A stretch of DNA of 51,386 nucleotides from JBBQER01 sp052148155 (GTDB lineage Bacteria > Actinomycetota > Acidimicrobiia > IMCC26256 > PALSA-610). The notes below the pieces were generated by a model. The model ran no database searches and was not told the DNA's origin. It saw only the letters and a program-made list of their open reading frames with translations. The stretch spans positions 1 through 51,386 of the forward strand of contig JBKQIY010000181.1 of the NCBI GenBank assembly GCA_052148155.1. Direction: 5' to 3'. Shown in pieces: positions 1 to 7,566 of this stretch (position 1 is its first letter; every line of letters begins with the position of its first letter). The position numbers were made by a program, and so were the translations under genes.

Positions 1-35
1 CGCGGCGGCCCCCACCGCCAGGAGGCCGAACACGA
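1..35. repeat. Left arm of 35-bp exact inverted repeat (partner 198-232)
   Basis: Bases 1-35 are the exact reverse complement of 198-232. Identity stops at 36/197 and may continue beyond the left edge. Both arms encode VFGLLAVGAAA in the same codon phase on opposite strands. Confidence 0.9.
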
Positions 36-150
36 TCCGCAGCAGCCAGCCGTAACCCAAGCTGACCTCGCGCCGGCGGGTGGTGACCCAGCAAACCGCG
101 AGCCCACCCGCCGACCACTGCATCAGGAAGGTCGCGCCATCAAGCTTCAT
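1..150 (-). CDS. N-terminal fragment of a membrane protein, running off the left edge
   Basis: Reading the minus strand from the ATG at 150, an uninterrupted frame with strong G/C third positions continues to base 1 and off the window. It begins MKLDGATFLMQWSAGGLA, followed by a basic stretch (TTRRRE) and a second hydrophobic stretch ending VFGLLAVGAAA. This looks like a membrane segment, a short loop and a second membrane segment. The last 35 bases are an exact inverted copy of bases 198-232, and both copies use the same codon phase, so this fragment and the neighbouring plus-strand gene encode the same 11 residues. It is either a divergent paralogue or the displaced N-terminus of that neighbour, for example by inversion or assembly fold-back. 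No function can be assigned. No clear Shine-Dalgarno sequence precedes the ATG. Confidence 0.5.
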   Translation of the reverse strand, partial: MKLDGATFLMQWSAGGLAVCWVTTRRREVSLGYGWLLRIVFGLLAVGAAA

Positions 151-943
151 GGGGGCTGCGTTCCCGTCAACCGACCAGCGCCAGGTCGCGCGGCGCGTCG
201 TGTTCGGCCTCCTGGCGGTGGGGGCCGCCGCGCTGTTCGCAACGCAGCCCGTGACCGTCGCACGCTCGTTGGCGCTCGCGGGCACGATCGGTATGGTCGC
301 GTCGACCAGTATCGCCCTCGCGGTGTCGGTCGCGCGGCGGCGGGGCGGCGTGCGCCGACGTGACGCGCGACGCGCCGACCGGCGCGCTCGGGTGGCCGCG
401 ATGGTCGGTCGCGAAGCGACGGAAATGCCCGACCGGGAACGGCTGGCGGAATTCCCGCCGGCTTTCGATGTGGTCGCGCCGATATTCGGCGCGCTCGCCC
501 TATTCGCGGGCGCGCAGTTCGCGGGCGGGCCGTACCTGCTCGCGGCGGCGCGGCTGATCGTGGGCGCGGCGTTCCTCGGCGCGGTGAGCGACGCGATGCT
601 GCTCGGCCATTGGTACCTCGTTCAGCCCGGCCTCGAGCGCGGGCCGGTGAAAGATCTCGTGCGCTGGTCGGCGATCGTCTGGCCGTTCGAGATCGCGGTG
701 TTCTTGTGGCCCACGGGCATGATGCAAGTCTTCGACGGCGTGATCAGCGACGGCTACCACGGGATTCTCGGCTGGATTTGGGCGACGTGCGCGATCTCGA
801 CGATCGGGCTGGTTGGCCTCACCTGGCTGGCGTTGAAGGAGCGGTACTACTCGGCGGTGATGGCGGCGACGGGCCTGCTCTACCTCGCCATCCTCACCGC
901 GTTCGGCACCGACCTCGTTGCCCGCGCGGTCCTGCGGCCGTGA
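149..943 (+). CDS. Polytopic membrane protein of unknown function
   Basis: About 264 residues with roughly seven hydrophobic segments. The first is VFGLLAVGAAALFATQPV near residue 20, and the last ends in LVARAVLRP. A basic cytoplasmic loop (RRRGGVRRRDARRADRR) lies after the second segment, and the motif LLGHWYLVQPGL sits in the middle. I do not recognise the family beyond a conserved-looking actinobacterial membrane protein. The frame is open back to a GTG at 80, but bases 80-148 are better explained as the antisense of the minus-strand gene, so I chose the ATG at 149, which overlaps that gene's ATG head to head. The true N-terminus may be different: bases 198-232 are repeated in inverted orientation at the window edge. 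It converges on metH across a 239-bp gap. Confidence 0.55.
   Translation: MGAAFPSTDQRQVARRVVFGLLAVGAAALFATQPVTVARSLALAGTIGMVASTSIALAVSVARRRGGVRRRDARRADRRARVAAMVGREATEMPDRERLAEFPPAFDVVAPIFGALALFAGAQFAGGPYLLAAARLIVGAAFLGAVSDAMLLGHWYLVQPGLERGPVKDLVRWSAIVWPFEIAVFLWPTGMMQVFDGVISDGYHGILGWIWATCAISTIGLVGLTWLALKERYYSAVMAATGLLYLAILTAFGTDLVARAVLRP
198..232. repeat. Right arm of 35-bp exact inverted repeat (partner 1-35)
   Basis: Exact inverted copy of the first 35 bases of the window, inside the first hydrophobic segment of the plus-strand membrane protein. Confidence 0.9.
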
Positions 944-1162
944 CGAGTTGGCGCTGACCTGCCTGCCCCGGCGCGGCCCGGCGAGGTGCCCTTCGGGGGT
1001 GCGCGCCGCGTGCCTCGAACGCGTCACGACCCGCCCGGAAAAGCTCAGCAGGCGGGCCGCGACTTGGCGTTGGGCCTTGGAGTCCCTCGCAGTGAAGAAG
1101 TGTCGCGTTCGCGACGGAAGTCCGTAAATAGTACGAAAGAGGTGGTTCGCTCGCGTAACGCC

Positions 1163-1179
1163 CCGGCCGTGCCGGCCGG
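1163..1179 (-). terminator. GC-rich hairpin just after the metH stop
   Basis: CCGGCC-GTGCC-GGCCGG is a perfect 6-bp stem with a 5-nt loop, starting 3 nt after the metH stop codon. There is no U-tract, so intrinsic termination is uncertain. The rest of 944-1182 holds no credible gene; it contains a second hairpin around 1108 (GTCGC-GTTC-GCGAC) and a larger CCCGCC/GGCGGG pairing near 1030-1055. Confidence 0.35.
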
Positions 1180-1182
1180 CGG

Positions 1183-4100
1183 TCAGGCCACGAAATACTT
1201 GGCTTCGGGGTGGGGGACGACGATCGCCGAGGTCGATTGCTCGGGTACGAGGTGGAACTCCTCGGTGATCGCCACACCGATGCGGTCGGTTTCGAGCAGC
1301 TCGGCCACCTTGACCTGATCGTCGAGGTCGGGACAGGCCGGGTAACCCCACGAGTAGCGCGAGCCGCGGTACTGCTGACGGAACAGGCCGGCGAGCGACG
1401 GGCCGTCTTCGTCGGCGAAGCCCCACTCCTCACGAATGCGACGGTGCCAGAACTCGGCCAGCGCCTCGGTCATCTCGACCGACAGTCCGTGGAGCAGCAG
1501 ATATTCCTGGTAGCGGTCGGCCGCGAACAGCTCCTGCTCGCGTTCTGAGGCCCGTGCACCCATCGTCACGACGTGGAAGGCGGCATAGTCGGCCGCACCG
1601 GACTCGCTCGGACGGAAGAAATCGGCGATGCACAGGAACGGCGCCTTGCGTTGGCGTGGGAACGAGAACCGCAGCCACTCCTGCGTGCGTGTGTCGTCCT
1701 TCCACACGACGAGGTCGTTGCCTTCGGCGTTCACCGCGAAGTAGCCCCACACCGCGGCCGGGACGAGCAGCGACTGCTGCTTCGCGACGCCGAGCTGTTC
1801 GCGCAACGTCGGACGGATACGTGCTTTGAATTCGTCGTCGTTCTCGTTGCCGCCTTTCTCGGGACGAAACTGCCATTGGTTGCGGAACAGTGCGGTTTCG
1901 TTGATGTAGCCGGCGATCTCGTCGATCGAGATGCCCTTCGCGACGCGCGAACCGACGAACGGCGGCGTGAAAATCCTTGCATCAGCCGCGACCGCGGAGC
2001 GCGCCGGGATCTCGACGGGCGCTTCGGCTGCGTCGCGTTCGCTCTTGCGGGGCGGGAGCTGGCGTCCACCCGCTTCGCGGCCGAACGCGGGATCGAGCTC
2101 ACCCGAGCGTTTGCCGGCCATGAGCGTGTCCATGGTGCGCAGGCCTTCGAACGCGTCTTTGCCGTAGAAGACGCGACCTTCGTAGACGCCGCGCAGATCA
2201 CGCTCGACATAATTGCGGGTCAGGGCGGCGCCACCGAGGAGTACCGGTACCCGGTCGGCGAGACCTCGCGTGTTGAGCTCCTCAAGGTTCTCGCGCATGA
2301 TCAACGTCGACTTCACGAGCAGACCACTCATGCCGATCGCGTCGGCGTTGACCTCGAGCGCCTTGTCGATCATCTCGGTGATCGCGACCTTGATTCCCAG
2401 GTTGTAAACCATGTAGCCGTTGTTGGTCAGGATGATGTCGACGAGGTTCTTTCCGATGTCGTGCACGTCGCCTTTGACGGTCGCAAGTACGACCGTGCCC
2501 TTGCCTGCCGCGTCGGCCTTCTCCATGTACGGTTCGAGGAACGCCACCGCAGATTTCATGGTTTCGGCCGACTGCAGCACGAACGGCAGCTGCATCTCGC
2601 CCGACCCGAACAGCTCGCCGACGACCTTCATCCCGTCGAGGAGCACGTCGTTGACGATCTCGAGCGCCGACAATGACGTCAGTGCCTCGGCCAGATCATT
2701 TTCGAGACCGTCGCGGTCACCGTCGATGATGCGATGTGAGAGGCGTTGCGAAACCGGCCATCCCGAACGGTCTTCCTTTTCGATCGCGCCGGCTTCGACG
2801 CCGTCGAACAACGCCATGAACTCGATGAGCGGGTCGTAGTCAGGCTGGCGGCGGTCGTAGATCAGGTCGAGTGCCACCTCGCGCTGGCGTTCGTCGACCC
2901 GGTTCAACGGAACGATACGTGCGGCGTGCACAATCGCGGCGTCGAGCCCGGCCGCGCGGCACTCGTGCAGGAACACGCTGTTGAGCACGTGGCGCGCGGC
3001 GGGTTTCAGACCGAAGGACACGTTCGACAAGCCGAGAATGGTCGAAGCACCGGGCAGCTCGGCCTTGATACGGCGGATCGCTTCGATCGTTTCCATCGCG
3101 TCGCGGCGCAGGTCGTCGTCTCCGGTGGAGAGCGGGAACGTCAGCGCATCGAAGATCAGGTCGGTTGGTTCGAGGCCGTAACGTTCGGTCGCGATGTCAT
3201 AGATGCGGTGCGCGACGCGAAGCTTCCAGTCCGCGGTACGGGCCTGGCCTTCTTCGTCGATGGTCAGACAGATCACCGCCGCGCCGTACTCGCGTGCGAG
3301 GCCGAACACGCGGTCCATCCGCTTGCCGACCGCTTCTCCTTCTTCGAGGTTGGCCGAGTTGAGGATCGCCTTGCCGCCGTGGTGTCGGAGTCCGGCCTCG
3401 ACGACGGGTGGCTCGGTCGAGTCGAAGACAAGCGGCAGGCTGGCCTGGGTCGCGAACCGTCGCGCGATTTCGTCCATGTCGATCGTGCCGTCGCGCCCGA
3501 CATAGTCGACGCATACGTCGAGCACGTGCGCACCTTCTTTGACCTGTTCGCGGGCCATCTGGACGCAGGTGTCCCAGTCGGATTCGAGCATCGCGTCGCG
3601 GAACCTTCGCGAGCCGTTGGCGTTGGTCCGCTCGCCGACCGCCAGGTACGCAAGCTCCTGGTGAAACGGCACGTGTGAATAGATCGACGAGCAGCCCGGC
3701 TCGTGCTCCGGGGTGCGTACCACCGGTGCCCGGTCCCGGCCCAGACGCGAAACGACCGAGGCGAGATGTTCGGGCGTGGTCCCGCAACAGCCGCCCACGA
3801 TATTGAGTCCGAACTCGTCGACGAAGCGCTCGTGCGCGACGGCAAGATCCTGCGGCGTCAGGTCATAGTGGGTGTGTCCATCCACCACTGACGGCAATCC
3901 CGCGTTGGGCAAAGCCGACAGGTAGGTGCGAGCGTGTTGGGCGAGATAGCGGAGGTGTTCGGTCATCTCGGCCGGACCGGTCGCGCAGTTCATGCCGATC
4001 ACGTCGGGCTGCATCGCTTCGAGGGCCGTCAGGGCCGCGCCGATCTCGGATCCGACGAGCATGCGTCCGGTCGTCTCGACCGTGACCTGCACCATCAGCG

Positions 4101-4701
4101 GCAGGAGCACACCGGCCGCGTGCATCGCCGCGCGCGCACCGTTGATGGCGGCCTTGGCTTGGAGCAAGTCGTAGACGGTCTCGACGAGGAGCACGTCGAC
4201 CCCGCCCGCCAGCAGTCCCTCGACCTGGGCCTGATAGCCGTCGCGTAGCTCGGTGTACGGGATCTGGCCGAGCGACGGCAGCCGCGTGCCGGGCCCCATC
4301 GAGCCGATCACGAAACGGGGCCGGTCGGGAGTCGCACAGCCGGACGCGACCGCTCGGGCCAGCTCGGCGGCCTGTCGGTTCAACTCGAAGGTTTCGTCAG
4401 CGATGCCGTACTCGTTGAGCACCAAGGGAAACGCGCCGAACGTGGCAGTTTCGACGGCGTCAACCCCCGCCGCGAAGAACTCCTCGTGCATTCGGGTGAC
4501 GAGGTCGGGCCGGGTCAGCACGAGTTGTTCGTTGCATCCTTCGAGCTGCTCGCCGCCGAAGTCGTCGGGGCCGAGATCCTGACCCTGCATCCAGGTACCG
4601 AACGCGCCGTCGAACACCAACACCCGCTCCGTGAGCGCGTCGAGAAATGGGTGTTGCGCGCCGCTGGTGACGGGTCGGGTGTGGCCGCGCGGATCGTGCA
4701 T
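1183..4701 (-). CDS. metH: Cobalamin-dependent methionine synthase
   Basis: Transfers the methyl group of 5-methyltetrahydrofolate to homocysteine through enzyme-bound cobalamin, in the cytoplasm. All four modules are present in 1172 residues. The homocysteine/zinc barrel is about 15-325, with the zinc cysteines in GMNCATG (about 239) and GGCCGT (about 304). The pterin barrel starts near ERTNANGS (about 359). The helical cap and B12-binding Rossmann domain carry the ligand motif DVHDIG (about 745), and the C-terminal SAM-dependent reactivation domain carries GYPACPD (about 1118). Length is close to that of E. coli MetH. The in-frame GTG one codon before the ATG is less likely to be the start, because TAGCCT lies exactly 6 nt before the ATG, as in other leaderless genes here. 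It is divergent from pepA across 68 bp; no cobalamin riboswitch fits in that gap. Confidence 0.97.
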   Translation of the reverse strand: MHDPRGHTRPVTSGAQHPFLDALTERVLVFDGAFGTWMQGQDLGPDDFGGEQLEGCNEQLVLTRPDLVTRMHEEFFAAGVDAVETATFGAFPLVLNEYGIADETFELNRQAAELARAVASGCATPDRPRFVIGSMGPGTRLPSLGQIPYTELRDGYQAQVEGLLAGGVDVLLVETVYDLLQAKAAINGARAAMHAAGVLLPLMVQVTVETTGRMLVGSEIGAALTALEAMQPDVIGMNCATGPAEMTEHLRYLAQHARTYLSALPNAGLPSVVDGHTHYDLTPQDLAVAHERFVDEFGLNIVGGCCGTTPEHLASVVSRLGRDRAPVVRTPEHEPGCSSIYSHVPFHQELAYLAVGERTNANGSRRFRDAMLESDWDTCVQMAREQVKEGAHVLDVCVDYVGRDGTIDMDEIARRFATQASLPLVFDSTEPPVVEAGLRHHGGKAILNSANLEEGEAVGKRMDRVFGLAREYGAAVICLTIDEEGQARTADWKLRVAHRIYDIATERYGLEPTDLIFDALTFPLSTGDDDLRRDAMETIEAIRRIKAELPGASTILGLSNVSFGLKPAARHVLNSVFLHECRAAGLDAAIVHAARIVPLNRVDERQREVALDLIYDRRQPDYDPLIEFMALFDGVEAGAIEKEDRSGWPVSQRLSHRIIDGDRDGLENDLAEALTSLSALEIVNDVLLDGMKVVGELFGSGEMQLPFVLQSAETMKSAVAFLEPYMEKADAAGKGTVVLATVKGDVHDIGKNLVDIILTNNGYMVYNLGIKVAITEMIDKALEVNADAIGMSGLLVKSTLIMRENLEELNTRGLADRVPVLLGGAALTRNYVERDLRGVYEGRVFYGKDAFEGLRTMDTLMAGKRSGELDPAFGREAGGRQLPPRKSERDAAEAPVEIPARSAVAADARIFTPPFVGSRVAKGISIDEIAGYINETALFRNQWQFRPEKGGNENDDEFKARIRPTLREQLGVAKQQSLLVPAAVWGYFAVNAEGNDLVVWKDDTRTQEWLRFSFPRQRKAPFLCIADFFRPSESGAADYAAFHVVTMGARASEREQELFAADRYQEYLLLHGLSVEMTEALAEFWHRRIREEWGFADEDGPSLAGLFRQQYRGSRYSWGYPACPDLDDQVKVAELLETDRIGVAITEEFHLVPEQSTSAIVVPHPEAKYFVA

Positions 4702-4707
4702 CACACC

Positions 4708-4713
4708 AGGCTA
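4708..4713 (-). promoter_or_regulatory. Candidate -10 element of metH (leaderless)
   Basis: TAGCCT on the minus strand, 6 nt before the metH ATG, with no Shine-Dalgarno sequence between. No good -35 is visible. Confidence 0.45.
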
Positions 4714-4756
4714 CGCGGCGTCGTGGCGGTCCCGCTTCCGAATGTTCGGCCCTCCG

Positions 4757-4762
4757 TAGACT
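4757..4762 (+). promoter_or_regulatory. Candidate -10 element of pepA (leaderless)
   Basis: TAGACT ends 7 nt before the pepA ATG, with only CGAAAAC between and no Shine-Dalgarno sequence. It lies back to back with the metH element 44 bp away. Confidence 0.5.
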
Positions 4763-4769
4763 CGAAAAC

Positions 4770-6263
4770 ATGGCACCCAAGATCGAGCTCGTCGCCGCGG
4801 CCCCCGACAAGGTGCGTACAGATCTCCTCGCGGTCCCGGTATTCGGCGGTCCGATACTCGGCCCAGGCGCTGATGTCGTTGATCAGGCCCTGGGCGGGAC
4901 GTTGCTCACCTTCATGGCCGAGACCGGCTTCGAGGCCAAGCGCGGCGACGTGCTCGCCGTGCCGACGGGCGGCCAGCTCGGCGCGAAAGCCGCGGTGCTC
5001 GTCGGGATGGGCGAGTCCGACACGATCGATGCCGACGCGATGCGTCGGGCCGGAGCGGCACTGGCACGACGGGCATCCAAGGTCGAAAAGGTCGCGACGA
5101 CATTGCTCGACGTCGCGTCCGACTCGCTCGATCGTGCCGAGGCCGCGCAGGCGCTCGCCGAGGGTGTGGCGCTCGGCGCATACCAGTTCCTCGCATACAA
5201 GTCGGATGCGAAGCCGTCACGCCTCGCACGGGTCCAGGTGCTGGGACGGGCCAACACCAAGGTCCGTGCGGGTCTCGTTCGCGGCGCCCGGATCGCGCAG
5301 GCCGTGGTGTGGGCACGTGATCTTGTGAACGAACCTGCCGAGGCGAAGTCGCCGGACACGGTGGTCAAGCTCGCCCGAACGCTGGCGCGTGCGAACGGCC
5401 TGACCGTGCGCGTCTGGAGCGGCGAGCAGCTCGTCCGCGAGCGTCTGGGCGGCGTGGTCGGTGTCGGCGTCGGATCTGACCGTCCGCCCCGCTTCATGCG
5501 TCTCGCGTACGAGCCGCGCGGCGCGCGCAAGACGCTGGCGCTGGTCGGCAAAGGCGTCGTGTTCGATTCCGGCGGCCTTTCGATCAAGACGGCCGGCGGC
5601 ATGGAAACGATGAAAACCGACATGTCGGGCGCGGCGGCGGTCATCGCCGCGATGTCAGCGCTGCGCGACCTCGGAGTGAACACACGCGTGCTCGGGTATG
5701 TGCCGCTCGTCGAGAACATGCCGAGCGGCTCCGCGATGCGACCCGGCGACGTGTTGCGCATGCGCAACGGGAAGACAGTCGAGGTGCTCAACACCGACGC
5801 GGAAGGCCGTTTGATCCTTGCCGACGCGCTCAGTCTCGCAAGCGAAGACAAGCCTGACGCCATCGTCGACATCGCGACGCTCACCGGCGCGGTCACGGTC
5901 GCGCTCGGCGACAAGATCGCCGGTCTGATGGGCACCGACGACGGGTGGAACGCGCAGGTACGCGCCGCCGCCGACCGGGTCGGCGAACGGATGTGGCAGC
6001 TGCCACTCCCCGACGATTACCGCAAGCTGCTCGACTCCGACGTCGCCGACCTCCGCAACATCGGGACCGCGGGCGGTGGCGGCACCCTGACCGCCGGGTT
6101 GTTCTTGCGTGAGTTCGTGAACGGCGCGCCGTGGGTTCATCTCGATGTGGCCGGAACGGCGCGGGCATCCGCAGACGACGGCTACACCTCGCGTGGCGGC
6201 ACCGGCTACGGGGTTCGTACCTTCATCGAGCTGGCACGCACCTTCCGAACCCCTGATTCGTAG
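4770..6263 (+). CDS. pepA: Leucyl aminopeptidase, peptidase family M17
   Basis: Cytosolic two-metal aminopeptidase that releases N-terminal residues from peptides; family members form hexamers. The protein has 497 residues, normal for M17. The N-terminal macrodomain-like half is followed by the catalytic half, with GKGVVFDSGG (about 262, including the metal-binding Lys and Asp) and the signature NTDAEGRLILADAL (about 340, with Asp/Glu metal ligands and the catalytic Arg). It is transcribed divergently from metH and stands alone on its strand before the secreted repeat protein. The start is fixed by the first in-frame ATG after a well-placed -10 hexamer. Confidence 0.96.
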   Translation: MAPKIELVAAAPDKVRTDLLAVPVFGGPILGPGADVVDQALGGTLLTFMAETGFEAKRGDVLAVPTGGQLGAKAAVLVGMGESDTIDADAMRRAGAALARRASKVEKVATTLLDVASDSLDRAEAAQALAEGVALGAYQFLAYKSDAKPSRLARVQVLGRANTKVRAGLVRGARIAQAVVWARDLVNEPAEAKSPDTVVKLARTLARANGLTVRVWSGEQLVRERLGGVVGVGVGSDRPPRFMRLAYEPRGARKTLALVGKGVVFDSGGLSIKTAGGMETMKTDMSGAAAVIAAMSALRDLGVNTRVLGYVPLVENMPSGSAMRPGDVLRMRNGKTVEVLNTDAEGRLILADALSLASEDKPDAIVDIATLTGAVTVALGDKIAGLMGTDDGWNAQVRAAADRVGERMWQLPLPDDYRKLLDSDVADLRNIGTAGGGGTLTAGLFLREFVNGAPWVHLDVAGTARASADDGYTSRGGTGYGVRTFIELARTFRTPDS

Positions 6264-6368
6264 GCCAGGACCCGCTTGGCGGGCCAAGCCACGACACGCG
6301 GCGACGGCGATTGTGCCGGCGGGCGATGCCCCTTTAGGGTGTTGTGTCCCGAGACGGAGTTGCCCCCC

Positions 6369-7550
6369 ATGCTGCATGATGCCCACATGATTCATTTGAT
6401 CTCTTCGCGGCGTTCGCGACGTTCGAGATTCTTCACCGTCGCGGTTTCGGTCGGGCTCGTCGCCGGCGGCGTCCTCGCGGCGGCGGCGCCGGCGGGCGCG
6501 GCTTCGGTGTGGTCGACGACGTCGAGCCCGAACCCGAGCGGCTCCACCGGTAGCACTCTCAGCGCGGTGGCGTGTCCGACGACGACCAACTGCTTCGCGG
6601 TCGGCCGGTACACGACCGGCTCGACGACCAAGACGTTGACCGAGCATTGGAACGGCACCAGCTGGAGCATCGACTCGAGCCCGAATCCCAGCAGCGGGGC
6701 CGCCGCCAACCTGAGCGGGGTCGCCTGTCCGAGTACCCACAGTTGCTTTGCGGTCGGGAGCTTCGCGGCCGGCTCGGCTCAGAACGCGCTGGTCGAGCAT
6801 TGGAACGGCCACAGCTGGGGAATCCTCGCCAGCGCCACCCCCCGCAACGCGAACGGTGTCGGCCTCACCGGCGTGGCCTGTCCGAGCACGAAGAGCTGCT
6901 TCGCGGTCGGCAGCTTTTCGACGTCGACCACGACCAACAGCTTGGCCGAGCGTTGGAACGGCCACAGCTGGAGCATCGAGTCGAGCCCCAACCCCGGCGG
7001 CAGCACCGCCGCCAGCCTGCGGGGCGTGGCGTGCCCGAGCACCAAGAGCTGCTTCGCGGTCGGTGTGTTCGCGACCAGCTCGGCAACCAAAACCTTGGCC
7101 GAGCATTGGAACGGCAGCGCCTGGGGTTTCGTGACCCCCAAAAATCCGAGCGGGGCGACGTCGGCCACCCTCACCGCCGTGTCCTGTGCGAGCACGAAGA
7201 GCTGCTTCGCGGTCGGCAACTTCTCGACAGGCAAAGGCGCGAAGACGCTCGCCGAGCACTGGAACGGGAGCAGCTGGTCGATGGAGCGGACCACCAACCC
7301 GTCGTCGTCGGCGAGCCTCAACAGCGTGTCCTGTCCCAGCACGAAGAGCTGCTTCGCCGTCGGCAACGCGACGATCAAGAATCTGATCGAACATTGGAAC
7401 GGCAACGACTGGGGGACCATGTCGAGCCCGAGTCCAAAGTCCGTCGATCACGCCGTCGGCGTGTCGTGCCCGAGCGCAAGGATCTGCTTCGCGGTCGGCG
7501 ACGTCACGAACGTGCCTCCCGGCAAGACCATGACGCTGCGGTACCGGTAG
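6369..7550 (+). CDS. Secreted protein with seven Cys-pair repeats, probable beta-propeller
   Basis: The protein has 393 residues. A basic N-terminus (SSRRSRRSRF) and hydrophobic core ending in AAPAGAA give a Sec signal peptide of about 45 residues. The remainder is seven tandem repeats of about 45-52 residues. Each follows the pattern W-(S/G)-x3-SxNP, then V-(A/S)-C-P-S-T-x2-C-F-A-V-G, then LxEHWNG. Every repeat has a CPSTKSC-like Cys-x5-Cys pair, and the last repeat ends with a closing strand TMTLRYR instead of EHWNG. Seven similar units with a W/V strand pattern suggest a seven-bladed propeller with one possible disulfide per blade, acting outside the cell (inference). The ATG at 6369 was chosen because GGAG precedes it at suitable spacing; the frame is open further upstream without a signal peptide context. 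Binding target unknown. Confidence 0.85.
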   Translation: MLHDAHMIHLISSRRSRRSRFFTVAVSVGLVAGGVLAAAAPAGAASVWSTTSSPNPSGSTGSTLSAVACPTTTNCFAVGRYTTGSTTKTLTEHWNGTSWSIDSSPNPSSGAAANLSGVACPSTHSCFAVGSFAAGSAQNALVEHWNGHSWGILASATPRNANGVGLTGVACPSTKSCFAVGSFSTSTTTNSLAERWNGHSWSIESSPNPGGSTAASLRGVACPSTKSCFAVGVFATSSATKTLAEHWNGSAWGFVTPKNPSGATSATLTAVSCASTKSCFAVGNFSTGKGAKTLAEHWNGSSWSMERTTNPSSSASLNSVSCPSTKSCFAVGNATIKNLIEHWNGNDWGTMSSPSPKSVDHAVGVSCPSARICFAVGDVTNVPPGKTMTLRYR

Positions 7551-7566
7551 CGGCCCCGCCCGGCAG

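Noticed and set aside
4702..4769. Cobalamin riboswitch for metH
   Set aside because: The gap is 68 bp and metH looks leaderless; no B12-box-like sequence is present.
5655..7451. 598-codon open frame on the minus strand
   Set aside because: Antisense to pepA and the seven-repeat gene; its apparent repeats (ADREAALRARTGH) are the mirror of the plus-strand repeats, and no family motif is present.
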